Shown one piece after another: positions 43,872-53,386 of a DNA stretch of 64,000 nucleotides. The stretch comes from Bacillota bacterium (GTDB lineage Bacteria > Bacillota > Clostridia > Acetivibrionales > JAMNXU01). Within the stretch, counting starts at the first letter, position 1; the number at the start of each line of letters is the position of its first letter. A program made the translations under genes and the position numbers. The DNA lies in assembly GCA_023623175.1 (NCBI GenBank), contig JAMNXU010000034.1, positions 110,605 to 174,604 on the forward strand, given 5' to 3'. The notes beneath the pieces were generated by a model. The model did no database searches, was not told where the DNA came from, and saw nothing but the letters and a program-made list of their open reading frames with translations.

Positions 43872-44906
43872 TTATTTTAATTCCCTGATGACGAGAGTAT
43901 TGCCGTCCTTCGATGCGATATAACCGTTCACTATGTCCACGATTTTTCCCCTAAGCTCAATCTTTTCCCCGTCGTCCAGGTTGTAAATGCTTTTGCCGTC
44001 ACTGGAAGAAATATATACCGTGCCGTTGCTTGTTATATAAACCTGGTTTCTTGACACCGGTTCTTCAAGCGTTTCGGTTCTCCAGCTATCCTCAGGCTCC
44101 TCGATTTTACCGCGAGTTATAGCGGTTATCCTGTTATCGTCGTTAAGTCTGCCGACAAATACCGTGTCTTCAGCATCCACCGACAGCAGCATTGTTTTTC
44201 CCTTGAAGCCAAGACTCTTCCTCGAGCCGTTGGAACCGTCGCGGTAAGCGATTTCAAACTTCTCATTCTGGTAAAACAGGATGTCGCTGAGATTTGCCTC
44301 GTATATTACCGTCTCGCTGCTTGTTTCCATTACCCAGAACAGGTTATTCATTATGTTGAACTTGTAAATGACTGCTCTGCCCGAGTTGTTCGAAATCTTC
44401 ACATAGAGCACCTTTGTGAAAGTAGACAGCTCTATGGCGTCAACCTTGCAGGGCTTTGACAGGTTTTTCAGGACCGGGTATTCCCTTTCAATATCCGTGT
44501 CCACTTCATAGGTGTTCAGCTGTATTCTTCCCGAATACTGCGTACTTACATCAATGGCATATATAACCATGTTCCGGTCCGGAAGCCACTCATAATAAGA
44601 AATTGTTCCGTCTCCGCCGTCAATGGTTTTCACTGCCTGTTCAGCCAATAGGTCATGGATGACAAGTTTGCCATCCTGCATATATGCGATATAAGTGCCG
44701 TCATGGGACATTTTTATGTCCCGTACATTCGAAGGAATCTCCGTTTCAATTGTATTGTCAATTTCTTCCCCGGACAGATCTATGCTTTGAAATTTAAACT
44801 CGCCGGATCTGGAAACATAACTGTTCAAAAACGATAAAACGGCAACCTGCATCATGACCGAAAGAAGTATCCACCTGTATATCCTCGCCATTGTTTTTTT
44901 AAGCAT
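43872..44906 (-). CDS. Membrane-anchored extracytoplasmic protein, beta-propeller-like
   Basis: 344 residues, ATG behind GGGAGGT. One N-terminal membrane segment (about 10-30), then repeated beta-rich units with propeller-like phrases (MSHDGTYIAYMQDGKLVIHDL, YYEWLPDRNMVIYAIDV, VYITSNGTVYISSSDGKSIYNLDDGE). No catalytic motif is recognised. It starts 3 bases after the upstream glycosidase-family gene ends, so both are made together and probably work on the same envelope target. Confidence 0.7.
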   Translation of the reverse strand: MLKKTMARIYRWILLSVMMQVAVLSFLNSYVSRSGEFKFQSIDLSGEEIDNTIETEIPSNVRDIKMSHDGTYIAYMQDGKLVIHDLLAEQAVKTIDGGDGTISYYEWLPDRNMVIYAIDVSTQYSGRIQLNTYEVDTDIEREYPVLKNLSKPCKVDAIELSTFTKVLYVKISNNSGRAVIYKFNIMNNLFWVMETSSETVIYEANLSDILFYQNEKFEIAYRDGSNGSRKSLGFKGKTMLLSVDAEDTVFVGRLNDDNRITAITRGKIEEPEDSWRTETLEEPVSRNQVYITSNGTVYISSSDGKSIYNLDDGEKIELRGKIVDIVNGYIASKDGNTLVIRELK

Positions 44907-44909
44907 ATT

Positions 44910-45917
44910 TTACCTCCCGCCCGGAAGTACCATGAATACAGATGGTACCGTTCTTTCGCCCAGTGTGTCTGAAGGCCTGTTGATGACCTTGCCCTTGTAG
45001 TACATTGTCGTCGATGAGCCGCCGTCAAGATTTGCCGCCGTAACAACGCCGTTTTGCAGCATTATGTCCTGGACGTCCCTCAACGTCGCTCCAAAGGATC
45101 TCAAAACATCCCTTCCGTCAATCACGAGAAATACGACCGAGCCGTCCTTTCTCTGCCCGATGGCTGTCCTCGGCGCAATGCCCCATCCGCCGTCTCCGCT
45201 CTTAATTGTTGGCTTGCCGTTAACAACAAGGGGCGGTCCGAAGCTTACGCCTTCCCACACCCCGTATCTTTTCAGTTCCTCTATGGAATGCTTGCCGACA
45301 ATCAGCGTGCCTTTTTTCGTAAATGCCACCGTATCCTGTTTGACCGTTTCACTCATCGCAGAGTTGTAGATAACCTTGCCCTGGTGGATGATAAATCCCA
45401 TTGGAGCTCCCCCGGTTCCGGCCCATTGCCTGTCAAAAAAACCTCCGGCATTTATTGCCGCAATGGCGTTATTCCTGCGCGCAATGCTGCTCGTTGTTTC
45501 GCCGGCTTTTGGTATGAGGCTCGAATAGCCCACGGCTACGCGCGTTGGATTGGAAATGATCAGCATCTTTCCCCTGAGATTGGAACCCTTGATTTCATAG
45601 ACTTTGATGCTGTCATCCTTGCCGGAATAGTCAATTTCCTCTATGCCGTTCCCGGGATCCTCGTAGCTAATACTGTTCTCCAGGTCAAGTATCCTATGAA
45701 TTGCTTCATCCGAAAGAAAAAACCTTGCAATGTACTGATGCCTTAATGTGTTCCACGACATGCCGACGAAAGTTTTCTTTATCTGGTCAAATGGCCCATA
45801 AACGAGCAAAAGCGGCATTGTCAGCGATGTGAAAACCAGTTCGAATGCAAGGAATATAAGCAGTTTTTTTATCAATATCCGATTTATGCTCCGTGAACCT
45901 CTCATCACCTTAAGCAA
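44910..45917 (-). CDS. Membrane-anchored phosphodiester glycosidase (NAGPA-domain) protein
   Basis: 335 residues, apparently from TTG at 45917 with GGGG upstream; ATG at 45905 is a less well-spaced alternative. N-terminal membrane segment (about 17-40), then the NAGPA domain: AAINAGGFFD, FGPPLVVNGKPTI, APRTAIGQRKDGSVVFLVIDGR, and AANLDGGSSTTMYYKGKVINRPSD. The family includes the phosphodiester N-acetylglucosaminidase that uncovers mannose-6-phosphate and bacterial exopolysaccharide or wall proteins. Probably acts on a cell-surface glycan phosphodiester. Confidence 0.88.
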   Translation of the reverse strand: MLKVMRGSRSINRILIKKLLIFLAFELVFTSLTMPLLLVYGPFDQIKKTFVGMSWNTLRHQYIARFFLSDEAIHRILDLENSISYEDPGNGIEEIDYSGKDDSIKVYEIKGSNLRGKMLIISNPTRVAVGYSSLIPKAGETTSSIARRNNAIAAINAGGFFDRQWAGTGGAPMGFIIHQGKVIYNSAMSETVKQDTVAFTKKGTLIVGKHSIEELKRYGVWEGVSFGPPLVVNGKPTIKSGDGGWGIAPRTAIGQRKDGSVVFLVIDGRDVLRSFGATLRDVQDIMLQNGVVTAANLDGGSSTTMYYKGKVINRPSDTLGERTVPSVFMVLPGGR

Positions 45918-46120
45918 GACATTTCAACCCCACATTTTGTGAAAATTTTATCTTATAGTATCTTATTACAAAAATTTTATTCTTAAGTATCCGGTTGCGA
46001 AAATTCTATCATATATAATAATAAATTTTCATAATTATTTAAACCCTTGATTTCAGCTTCGACACTGTTTTAATTTAACAAAACCGGAAGTATAATAACA
46101 ATTCCAGGATAAATTGGGAC

Positions 46121-46522
46121 CTATGCCACGCCGTACTCGTCCAGGGTGTAGTGGACTCTCTCAAACAGCAGTCCGGCGACAAACCACGCAGGGGCATAGT
46201 CTATCCTTATGAGATTGTCAAAAGCGAAGGGTCCGTCATAATACCACGGATAAAGACCCAGCAGAGATTTTAAAATCATACCGCTCGCGTATTCTATCCC
46301 CCATATTATAACAACCCACAAAATACCTCTTACAGGCCACCTCCATTTTGCCATTATATCATGAATGGGTTCAAGAAAAACAGCCGAGCCGTACACAAAA
46401 AACATCCAGAGGTTGGTGAAGCTTTCCAGCCGGAGGTTGCCGCTTATGAGCGAACCCAGACCCGTCCAGAAAACTTCAATTCCCCAACCCAGTATACCGT
46501 ATATGAAAAACCTCTTCAGCAT
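46121..46522 (-). CDS. CmpB-type membrane protein (putative ABC transporter permease family)
   Basis: 133 residues with about four membrane spans. It begins MLKRFFIYGILGWGIEVFWTGLGSL and has LWMFFVYGSAVFLEPIHD and WGIEYASGMILKSLLGLYPWYY, the pattern of the small CmpB family. The biochemical role is unknown. The ribosome site is poor. It lies between the NAGPA operon and the Gfo/Idh gene with AT-rich gaps. Confidence 0.8.
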   Translation of the reverse strand: MLKRFFIYGILGWGIEVFWTGLGSLISGNLRLESFTNLWMFFVYGSAVFLEPIHDIMAKWRWPVRGILWVVIIWGIEYASGMILKSLLGLYPWYYDGPFAFDNLIRIDYAPAWFVAGLLFERVHYTLDEYGVA

Positions 46523-46553
46523 AAGATTATTTTTTACAGTTATGCAAAATTTA

Positions 46554-47600
46554 TCACTGCATTTCAGCCACTTCGACCCATTTTTTTGTTTTTGCGGATT
46601 CGTATACCGCCTTTACCACCTGGAGGTCATAAAGACCCGTTTCAAGCGATACTGGCGCGGGTCTGCCTTCCATTACGGCCTTTACAAAAGCAATGTGCTG
46701 GTCATACTTGTTGTTGTCATCCCTGTACCCGTTGTAACTGTACCTGAAGCTATGGGTTTTTCCCGGTTCGCTGTATTTTATTATATCTCCTTCATAGCCT
46801 TCATCCATTTTCAGGGTCACAACTTCGTTCATAACATGGATATATCCCTTTGTGCCGTACACGGCAAGAATATTGGGTTCGGTTATGTACGAAGACTCCA
46901 GCGTGCCCACTGCGCCGCTCTCAAATTCGCACGCCGCAACGGTGGAATCGTCTCCTCCCACATTCGGGGACATCCTGTTTTTGCTGAACGCCGCAACGCG
47001 CACAATTTTTTCTCCCAGGAGCCACTGTGCCATATCCAGCTGGTGCACCGTAAGCTGAATGAAACATCCGCCCCCGGTTTTTTCCGCTGAACCGCGCCAT
47101 GTTCCCGGCGCCATCCTGAGACCGCCCCTGTGGGCTCCGCGACAAGTAACCGAAGCAATTTTCCCAAGGTGCCCGCCTTCTATTATTCTTTTAATTTCAT
47201 AGTATATCGGATCCTCGAACAGGCTCATATACATGCCTGCAGTAACCCCTGTTTTTTTCGCGGTCTCGACAATCCTGCGGGCCTCGGCCAGCGTGGGTGC
47301 AATAGGTTTTTGCAGAAGAACATGCTTGCCCGCCTCCATGCATGCGACTGCATGCAGCTCGTGCAAATGATTCGGCGTGCTTACATCCACTATGTCTATA
47401 TCAGGAGAAAGCGCGTCCTTCCAGTCCGTGCTCCACCGCTCGGCTCCCGTTTTCTCCGCTGCATTTTTCGCGACTTCCTCATTGACGTCAATAAGGAGCG
47501 CCAGCTTTGCCCCGGGAATGAGCGTGTATTTATGCCTGTACTGGTTTGCCATGCCGCCGCAGCCAATCATTGCTATCCTGTAAACCTTTTCGGTATTCAT
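46554..47600 (-). CDS. Gfo/Idh/MocA family oxidoreductase
   Basis: 348 residues. Rossmann motif IAMIGCGGMANQY (about 9-21), EKP-like HVLLQKPIAPTLAEA, and the catalytic-region His in IQLTVHQLDMAQWLLG. Such enzymes oxidise sugars, inositols or sugar derivatives with NAD(P). Glu of the usual EKP motif is Gln here (QKP). Substrate cannot be named. ATG behind GGGGG; 51 bases after the activase gene. Confidence 0.9.
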   Translation of the reverse strand: MNTEKVYRIAMIGCGGMANQYRHKYTLIPGAKLALLIDVNEEVAKNAAEKTGAERWSTDWKDALSPDIDIVDVSTPNHLHELHAVACMEAGKHVLLQKPIAPTLAEARRIVETAKKTGVTAGMYMSLFEDPIYYEIKRIIEGGHLGKIASVTCRGAHRGGLRMAPGTWRGSAEKTGGGCFIQLTVHQLDMAQWLLGEKIVRVAAFSKNRMSPNVGGDDSTVAACEFESGAVGTLESSYITEPNILAVYGTKGYIHVMNEVVTLKMDEGYEGDIIKYSEPGKTHSFRYSYNGYRDDNNKYDQHIAFVKAVMEGRPAPVSLETGLYDLQVVKAVYESAKTKKWVEVAEMQ

Positions 47601-47650
47601 ATAAACGGCCCCCCTGTCATGGGTATTAAATTTTGTTCCATATAATCATA

Positions 47651-48646
47651 CTAAAATCCTGACTGGCGTTCAATATGGATTGCGCCCGCCGTCCATTTGC
47701 CGCACCGGTCTCCCCAGCATGCCAGCGGCTCACCGTCCGCGCTGATTTGTATAACCTCGCACATGTTGGAGCAACCGTTGCATTCCAGGCTCTTCGCCCT
47801 GTAATCACAATTGACTGCCCGGAAACCGTAAAATGCCGTAGGCTTGCCGCTTCTCATCATTTTTTCCCTGGCTATCACGGCGGCGCCAAACGCACCCATG
47901 ACATCATAGTGTTCAGGGATGATTATTTTTTTCCCCAGTGCTTTTTCAAAAGCCGCCACAATTCCAACATTGGCCGCCACTCCGCCCTGGAAAACCACCG
48001 GATCCTCCAGCGTTTCCCCCTTGGCAAGGTTGTTCAGGTAATTTCTCACGAGTGCTTCACACAAACCGCAAATTATGTCTTCTACCGCGTGCCCGGTCTG
48101 CTGCTTGTGTATCATGTCCGATTCGGCAAAAACGGCGCACCTGCCGGCTATTCTCACCGGCGAGCGTGATTTCAGGGCATAGGTACCGAACTCTTCTATC
48201 GGTATGTTCAGGCGGGCTGCCTGCCGGTCGAGAAAAGACCCCGTCCCGGCCGCGCATACCGTATTCATGGCAAAATCAAAAACGACGCCGTTTCGGATAA
48301 TAATGATTTTTGAATCCTGGCCCCCGATTTCCAGTATGGTCTTCACTCCCGGTACAAGTTTCTGGGCTGCTATGGCATGGGTGGTTATTTCATTTTTAAT
48401 TATATCCGCTCCCACAATGGCCCCGGCAAGCTGCCTGCCGCTGCCCGTGGTTCCCACTCCCCTGATGTTTGCGTCATCGCCGAGCCTTTCGCGGATCATT
48501 TTCAGCCCCCTTTTCAATGCTTCAATGGGCTGTCCCGACGTGCGTATGTAAACCTTTTCCACAAGTTTTTCGTTTTCATCGATCAAAACAAGGTTAGTGC
48601 TCACCGAACCTACATCTATTCCAAGGTAAAGCTCCCTTTCTTTCAA
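47651..48646 (-). CDS. CoA-substrate-specific enzyme activase (HgdC-like ASKHA ATPase)
   Basis: 331 residues from TTG at 48646 behind GGAGG. ATPase motifs GIDVGSVSTNLVLID, GVGTTGSGR, and EIGGQDSKIIIIRNGVVFDFAMNTVCAAGTGSFLDRQA, which carries the Cys ligand region of the [4Fe-4S] cluster shared by the dimer (a second in AGRCAVFAESDMIHKQQ). A C-terminal Cys-rich extension (LECNGCSNMCEV then CWGDRCGKW) goes beyond plain HgdC. It drives low-potential electron transfer to a 2-hydroxyacyl-CoA dehydratase-type partner using ATP. Overlaps the next gene upstream by 53 bases. Confidence 0.9.
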   Translation of the reverse strand: MKERELYLGIDVGSVSTNLVLIDENEKLVEKVYIRTSGQPIEALKRGLKMIRERLGDDANIRGVGTTGSGRQLAGAIVGADIIKNEITTHAIAAQKLVPGVKTILEIGGQDSKIIIIRNGVVFDFAMNTVCAAGTGSFLDRQAARLNIPIEEFGTYALKSRSPVRIAGRCAVFAESDMIHKQQTGHAVEDIICGLCEALVRNYLNNLAKGETLEDPVVFQGGVAANVGIVAAFEKALGKKIIIPEHYDVMGAFGAAVIAREKMMRSGKPTAFYGFRAVNCDYRAKSLECNGCSNMCEVIQISADGEPLACWGDRCGKWTAGAIHIERQSGF

Positions 48647-49730
48647 ATTCCCTTGCCTCCCTTCTTTTTTGAAGCAAATCGATGAACGCTTCCAGTCTCG
48701 TCATGTAACCGGCTTCACCCGTCATTTCGTCAATAATGAGTGTAAGCACCGGCATGCCCAGATCCCTCTCAATAGCCGGAAGAATGCTTTCGGCAACGAT
48801 TTCGGGCATGCAGGTCAACGGATAGATCTGGATAACCCCGTCATATCCGGCATTGGCATACAAAACGGTGTTTCCGATCGTCTCCTGCGCATGGCCGCCT
48901 ATCATTGCTCCGAGGTAAGGAGCGGCAGCCTTCGCGTAACGAATGTCCCTCGGCAAATGAAGGGCCTTTTTGATCATATGCTCCACTATCCAGCCGCTGA
49001 CGGTGACGTACCTGTGCACCTCGACGCCCATGGCGCCGAGTCTTTCCTGTATGTTAAAGCTCGTCTGGGAATCAATGGTCGTGTATATTTCGCCAACGAT
49101 ACCTACTTTGAGCGGTCTAGCATTTTCATCCACCTCGATGCTTTGAAGCGTTTCAAACGTTTCACGAATCAGCCTCCTGATATTCCTGCTGCCTTTTACC
49201 TGCAGGACCCCGGCCCGGAAATGCTTATATATTTTATCCACGGTCCCTGCCTTTTTCTCCCGCGGCCTGAGATAAAAGCACAAACGCTCGAGTTCATCAA
49301 CCTTTATTGCAACATCCGTTGCATTTTTTGCTGCTTTCAGTATTTTGCAGATATTCAGGCTTCCCGCGATTTTGCGCACCCTGTCCAGGAACTCTTTTAA
49401 TCCCTTGTCAGGCCATTCCAGCGTTATGACATCCATCGGATATCCAATATCGCGCAAAATTTCCCGGTGCATTTCGCAGTAATATCCAAACCTGCACGGG
49501 CCGCACCCGCCCGTTATCAGGACAGTATCCGCACCCTTTTCGTACGCCCGGATGAAATTGCCCAGGTTGATTTTCAACGGCAGGCAGGCCATTTCCGGCG
49601 CAAACCTTGTTCCGGTTTCAAGGGCCTCCCTTATATTGAACGGCGGAATCACGTAATCGGCGCCAAGGTCGTCAAGCAGCGCCTTTACGGTGATATACGT
49701 ATTACCCATGTGAGGAAACGTCAGCTTCAT
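48594..49730 (-). CDS. 2-hydroxyacyl-CoA dehydratase-like / CoA-activase-associated protein, second subunit
   Basis: 378 residues, ATG behind GGAGG. N-terminus FPHMGNTYITVKALLDDLGADYVIPP, then ARFAPEMACLPLKINLGNFIRAYEKGADTVLITGGCGPCRFGYYCEMHREILRD-type sequence with Cys residues that could hold a cluster (read as segments CLPLK and GGCGPCRFGYYC), and IQIYPLTCMPEIVAE with another conserved Cys near 290. It resembles the DUF2229-type proteins encoded beside activases. No CoA-substrate can be named. It overlaps both neighbours, so the three proteins are translated as a unit. Confidence 0.8.
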   Translation of the reverse strand: MKLTFPHMGNTYITVKALLDDLGADYVIPPFNIREALETGTRFAPEMACLPLKINLGNFIRAYEKGADTVLITGGCGPCRFGYYCEMHREILRDIGYPMDVITLEWPDKGLKEFLDRVRKIAGSLNICKILKAAKNATDVAIKVDELERLCFYLRPREKKAGTVDKIYKHFRAGVLQVKGSRNIRRLIRETFETLQSIEVDENARPLKVGIVGEIYTTIDSQTSFNIQERLGAMGVEVHRYVTVSGWIVEHMIKKALHLPRDIRYAKAAAPYLGAMIGGHAQETIGNTVLYANAGYDGVIQIYPLTCMPEIVAESILPAIERDLGMPVLTLIIDEMTGEAGYMTRLEAFIDLLQKRREAREFERKGALPWNRCRFGEH

Positions 49731-50694
49731 GCCTGTACCTCCATCGCACCATGTCTAAAAAGGCTTCAAGCCTTGTGTTGAACCCTGCCTCCCCCGAATG
49801 TTCGTCAATAGTCAGGATGATAAACGGCACATCACTTTTCCGGCGTATCTTTTTTTCAACTAGGTCGGATATAAAGGAATCGACGCCGCATCCGAAAGAC
49901 ATTACATATATGACACCGTCGATGTCATTCCTGTCGAGAACGTGTAATGCCGTTCCCATGGCTTTTCTGCCGAAATACCAGAACATTTTTTTATTAAGCG
50001 TTTGTGCCTTTTCGTCGATTATGCAGCCGTCAATCATGTCGACGGTAATCAGGTTGACGCTGTTGTTTCTCAGTTTTTTCAGCATGTCCATGTTTATGTA
50101 ATTATCATAAAGATTGTATACGTGGCCGATGACAAGGATGTTAAGTATCCTGTCCGATGGCTTTTTCAGGACCGGGAACCTCTTGTCAATGATGTCGGGA
50201 GGAAGGGCTCCCTTTTTCACCTGCTCCCTGAATTCCCGGTAAGCCCTTAAGGACTTTTCAAGGGCACGGCGTACAGCTTTTTTGTCACAGTTTAACCTGC
50301 TTCCTACGTCCATGGCGGCATTCAAAAGGTTTTTTCCGGATTTCCTGAGATTGATTTCAGTGTCAATAATCGGCGGAAGACCGTAAAGACTGTGCCGCAC
50401 CATATCCGGAAGCCCGCCGAATTTCGGGCATATGTACTCCTTCCTCGAAACGCTTGTAAGCCTTGGAATAAAAAGATAATCCACCTTGTCGGCCAGGTCC
50501 AGCACATGCCCGAAAAAAACCTTGACGGGCAGGCACGCTTCATCCACGCAGGATTTGACTCCCATGTCCAGTATCCTGCGGTTCGTATGGCCCGATACCG
50601 CGATTTCCGCGCCGAGCTCTTCAAAAAATGTCTTCCACAACGGATAATACTGATAAAAAAAGAGACCTCGGGGTATGCCAATTTTTGTCTTCAT
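49702..50694 (-). CDS. Acyl-CoA dehydratase activase-related protein (DUF2229-type)
   Basis: 330 residues, ATG behind GAGGTG. Starts IGIPRGLFFYQYYPLWKTFFEELG and continues SGHTNRRILDMGVKSCVDEACLPVKVFFGHVLDLADKVDYLFIPRL (Cys-containing motif in two short blocks, SCVDEACLP), and MSFGCGVDSF late. It is paralogous in plan to the gene at 48594-49730 (both contain EACLPVK/EMACLPLK, a GGC/FGC motif and TIDEHSGEAGF/IIDEMTGEAGY). Together with the activase they form a probable ATP-driven, iron-sulfur reductase of unknown substrate. Confidence 0.8.
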   Translation of the reverse strand: MKTKIGIPRGLFFYQYYPLWKTFFEELGAEIAVSGHTNRRILDMGVKSCVDEACLPVKVFFGHVLDLADKVDYLFIPRLTSVSRKEYICPKFGGLPDMVRHSLYGLPPIIDTEINLRKSGKNLLNAAMDVGSRLNCDKKAVRRALEKSLRAYREFREQVKKGALPPDIIDKRFPVLKKPSDRILNILVIGHVYNLYDNYINMDMLKKLRNNSVNLITVDMIDGCIIDEKAQTLNKKMFWYFGRKAMGTALHVLDRNDIDGVIYVMSFGCGVDSFISDLVEKKIRRKSDVPFIILTIDEHSGEAGFNTRLEAFLDMVRWRYRHEADVSSHG

Positions 50695-50901
50695 AGCAAC
50701 ACCTCGAGGATATTATTAACATGCGCGGATGTATTTATACAGTCGCATTGCATAACGGCTCAAGCGAAAAACGTCAATGCCCGTCTGCATGACAGGGTCT
50801 GATATCTGAACAGGGCAAGACTAAAGCAACCGGACAGGCTGATATTAAAAAAAGCAACTGGACAAGGTGGTTTAAAATAAAGCACTGAACGGCTGATAAT
50901 A

Positions 50902-52485
50902 TTAGACCGGCGGGAATAAATTGCCCCTGTTGAACATGAACCCGGGATCAAAAATTCTCTTGATTTCTCTCATCTGATCGATCGCCTCTTTGCCGTACAT
51001 CAGTTCAAGCATGTCAGTCTTGATTTTCCCGACGCCGTGTTCCGCGGAAACGGATCCGCCCACGGAAACTACCTTTTCAGCCCATTTTCGGTATATTTCT
51101 CTTCCGACGCGGTAATCCGATTCGCTGCGCGGGATAATATTAACATGCAGATGGTTGTCGCCGATATGACCGAAAATGACCGACCTCAATCCCGCCTCCC
51201 GGAGATCTGCGTTGTACATGTCAAGGATTTCGGCGAGGTAAGGATCTGGCACGGACATATCCGTACCCAGCTTTGTAATCCCGGGCTGTTCTTTTTTAAT
51301 GAAGTCGATTAGAAGGTTTACGGCCTCGGGGACCGCATGCCTGAAATCCTTGAGCCTGTCCATTTCTTTTTCTTCCATGGCGATCCAGGTGTCAGCAGCA
51401 TCTCCTCCACAGGCCTCGATTGTCTCTGCAGCCATTTCCAGAGCCCTGTCCGCATCGTCAGGGCTGCCGTGTATTTCAATATATACGCCGGTATGGTGGC
51501 GCTCATCGGTTTCGGGCAGACCGGCAAATGCCGGATTGGACGATTTTTGTTCCATGAGCAGCTTCAGTGAATCATGGTTGAAAAATTCCACCGCTGCAAG
51601 CCATTTGCTGCCCTGGTCCACACCCGATCCTGCCGCGCCGCGCACGGATTTCACAAATTCTATTGCCGGACGCTCTTCCGGGAAAAAGGCCATCAGGCCA
51701 TATATTGCTTCGGGTTGCCTTATGATTTTAAGCTCAATTTCTGAAAAAACTCCCAGCGTGCCTTCGCTTCCGATAAATAAGTCAACAAGGTCCATGTCGG
51801 GCATACTGTAGTAGCCCGAAGCGTTCTTCACACCGCAAAGGGAGTATTCGGGCAAAAGCCCTTCAATCCTCCGCCCGTTTTCCGTCGTTACGGCAAATTC
51901 CCTGCCTTCCGCACGCTCATGGCCGCGCGTCAGTTTAAGCGCGTCACCGTCGCTGAGAATCACGCGCATTGAATGCACATACTTCCTCACGGACCCGTAC
52001 AAAAAAGACCGTGCCCCCGAAGCATTGCACGCGACCATTCCTCCCAGTGAGGCGCCGGTTTCCGTCGGATCAGGCGGGAAAAAATACGGACCCTTCTCTT
52101 TAAACAGGCTCAGCGCTTCTTTGGATCGTTCGTCCCAGTGGGAGGTGTCAAAAGCTCTCATGCCGATTGCTTTCCGGAAATCACTGAGAACAACTCCGGG
52201 CTGGACGGTAACATAAAAGCTGTCGTCGGCACATTCATACCTCAGGGCCCTTATTCCGTTCATCCTGCTGAGATTGATTACATAACCCCCGTCGGGCACC
52301 GCTCCCGCCGTTATACCCGTCCTGGCTCCCTGGAAAGTGACGGTTTTTCCGGCTTTACGCGCACTTGTAACGGCACTCGCAAGTTCGGCATCGTTTCCGG
52401 GAAAGCAAATTGCTTCGGCAAACCCCTTTTTTCTCGATTCATCCCTCAGGTAATTTTCATAATCAGCCGTAAATACCTCGAACAC
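50902..52485 (-). CDS. FAD-linked oxidase, D-lactate/glycolate dehydrogenase type (GlcD-like)
   Basis: 527 residues from GTG behind GGGGAG. FAD-binding type 4 domain: VTFQGARTGITAGAVPDGGYVINLSRMN, PPDPTETGASLGGMVACNASGARSFLYGSVR, FIGSEGTLGVFSEIELKI. The C-terminal domain has the active-site pattern FGHIGDNHLHVNIIP and SAEHGVGKIK. It oxidises a 2-hydroxy acid, passing electrons to an acceptor. The iron-sulfur partner GlcF is not adjacent. It ends an operon with the TIM-barrel and glycosidase-like genes; spacing to the former is 11 bases. Confidence 0.9.
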   Translation of the reverse strand: MFEVFTADYENYLRDESRKKGFAEAICFPGNDAELASAVTSARKAGKTVTFQGARTGITAGAVPDGGYVINLSRMNGIRALRYECADDSFYVTVQPGVVLSDFRKAIGMRAFDTSHWDERSKEALSLFKEKGPYFFPPDPTETGASLGGMVACNASGARSFLYGSVRKYVHSMRVILSDGDALKLTRGHERAEGREFAVTTENGRRIEGLLPEYSLCGVKNASGYYSMPDMDLVDLFIGSEGTLGVFSEIELKIIRQPEAIYGLMAFFPEERPAIEFVKSVRGAAGSGVDQGSKWLAAVEFFNHDSLKLLMEQKSSNPAFAGLPETDERHHTGVYIEIHGSPDDADRALEMAAETIEACGGDAADTWIAMEEKEMDRLKDFRHAVPEAVNLLIDFIKKEQPGITKLGTDMSVPDPYLAEILDMYNADLREAGLRSVIFGHIGDNHLHVNIIPRSESDYRVGREIYRKWAEKVVSVGGSVSAEHGVGKIKTDMLELMYGKEAIDQMREIKRIFDPGFMFNRGNLFPPV

Positions 52486-52496
52486 GGTTCTCCCCT

Positions 52497-53360
52497 TCAG
52501 TTCTTTTTTGTCTTGACAGAGGCCTTGGATCTCGTTTCCTGGAGCTCAATTTCGGCCCTTCTCCTCTCAAGGATGCTCAGCGAAATCTCTATGTCTTCCG
52601 CAGCTTCATAGGGAGACATGGTTCCAATCGCCACCATGTCTATATCCCTTATGGTGTTCCAGACAAAATGCAGACCCTGGTAAGGCCTCAGCTGCCCTGA
52701 GGCCAGCGGTTTTATTGTCAGCACGGGTTTTTTTGCATTTCTAATTATCTCTGCGACCCAGTCCACTTCGACCTGCATCAGGAAACCCATCGCATTGTAT
52801 ATGGATATATACGTTTCCACATCTAGGCCCGACTCGTCAGCAAATACGATACTTTCGGGCATGTGGGTGCTCAGGCCCGGTATCATGCCCCTTTCGCGGA
52901 TCATTTTGCACAATTCGTCCATGTGCCTTATTTTTCTCGTGCAACGGTCCACGAGGTTGTCCGTTGTACACATGTGGGGCAGGCATATGCTCGCTCCGAG
53001 CTCGGCCTGCCGGTCAAGTATCGCCTCGGCATGGGCTTTGTCTATGCCTTTCTCGGGTGTTTCCGCATTGGTTTCAAAAGTCGGCGTGCTTATAATTATT
53101 CCCTTGACACCAGTGCGGTCTTCGGCTTCCTTAACGGCATTCAGCATTGTTTGCTGCGTGATTTCAAATATAAGCGTGTCGACGCCTGCCCTGAAAAAAA
53201 CCTCGAGAACATCGGCAATTTTTTTGTAATCGCTGAAAGTTTCCTTAATATATCTGTCCTTTGCCTTCGTAGTATGGCTGTATCCAAGGAACCAGTTGCT
53301 TCCTATGACCATCCTGGATACAGAAAGTCCGCCGACATTCGTCCTCGGGAATGCCGTCAT
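52497..53360 (-). CDS. Hypothetical TIM-barrel protein
   Basis: 287 residues, ATG behind GGGAGGAATTC. The start TAFPRTNVGGLSVSRMVIGSNWFLGYSHTT resembles the opening of aldo/keto reductase-like proteins, and VEVDWVAEIIRNAKKPVLTIKPLASGQL with IGTMSPYEAAEDIEISL looks like the last strands of a barrel, but I see no clear Tyr/Lys/His catalytic set or nucleotide motif. The tail is basic and polar (RSKASVKTKKN). Encoded between a lipoprotein with glycosidase resemblance and an FAD oxidase. Confidence 0.7.
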   Translation of the reverse strand: MTAFPRTNVGGLSVSRMVIGSNWFLGYSHTTKAKDRYIKETFSDYKKIADVLEVFFRAGVDTLIFEITQQTMLNAVKEAEDRTGVKGIIISTPTFETNAETPEKGIDKAHAEAILDRQAELGASICLPHMCTTDNLVDRCTRKIRHMDELCKMIRERGMIPGLSTHMPESIVFADESGLDVETYISIYNAMGFLMQVEVDWVAEIIRNAKKPVLTIKPLASGQLRPYQGLHFVWNTIRDIDMVAIGTMSPYEAAEDIEISLSILERRRAEIELQETRSKASVKTKKN

Positions 53361-53386
53361 GTGAATTCCTCCCTTCAGCAGGTGTT

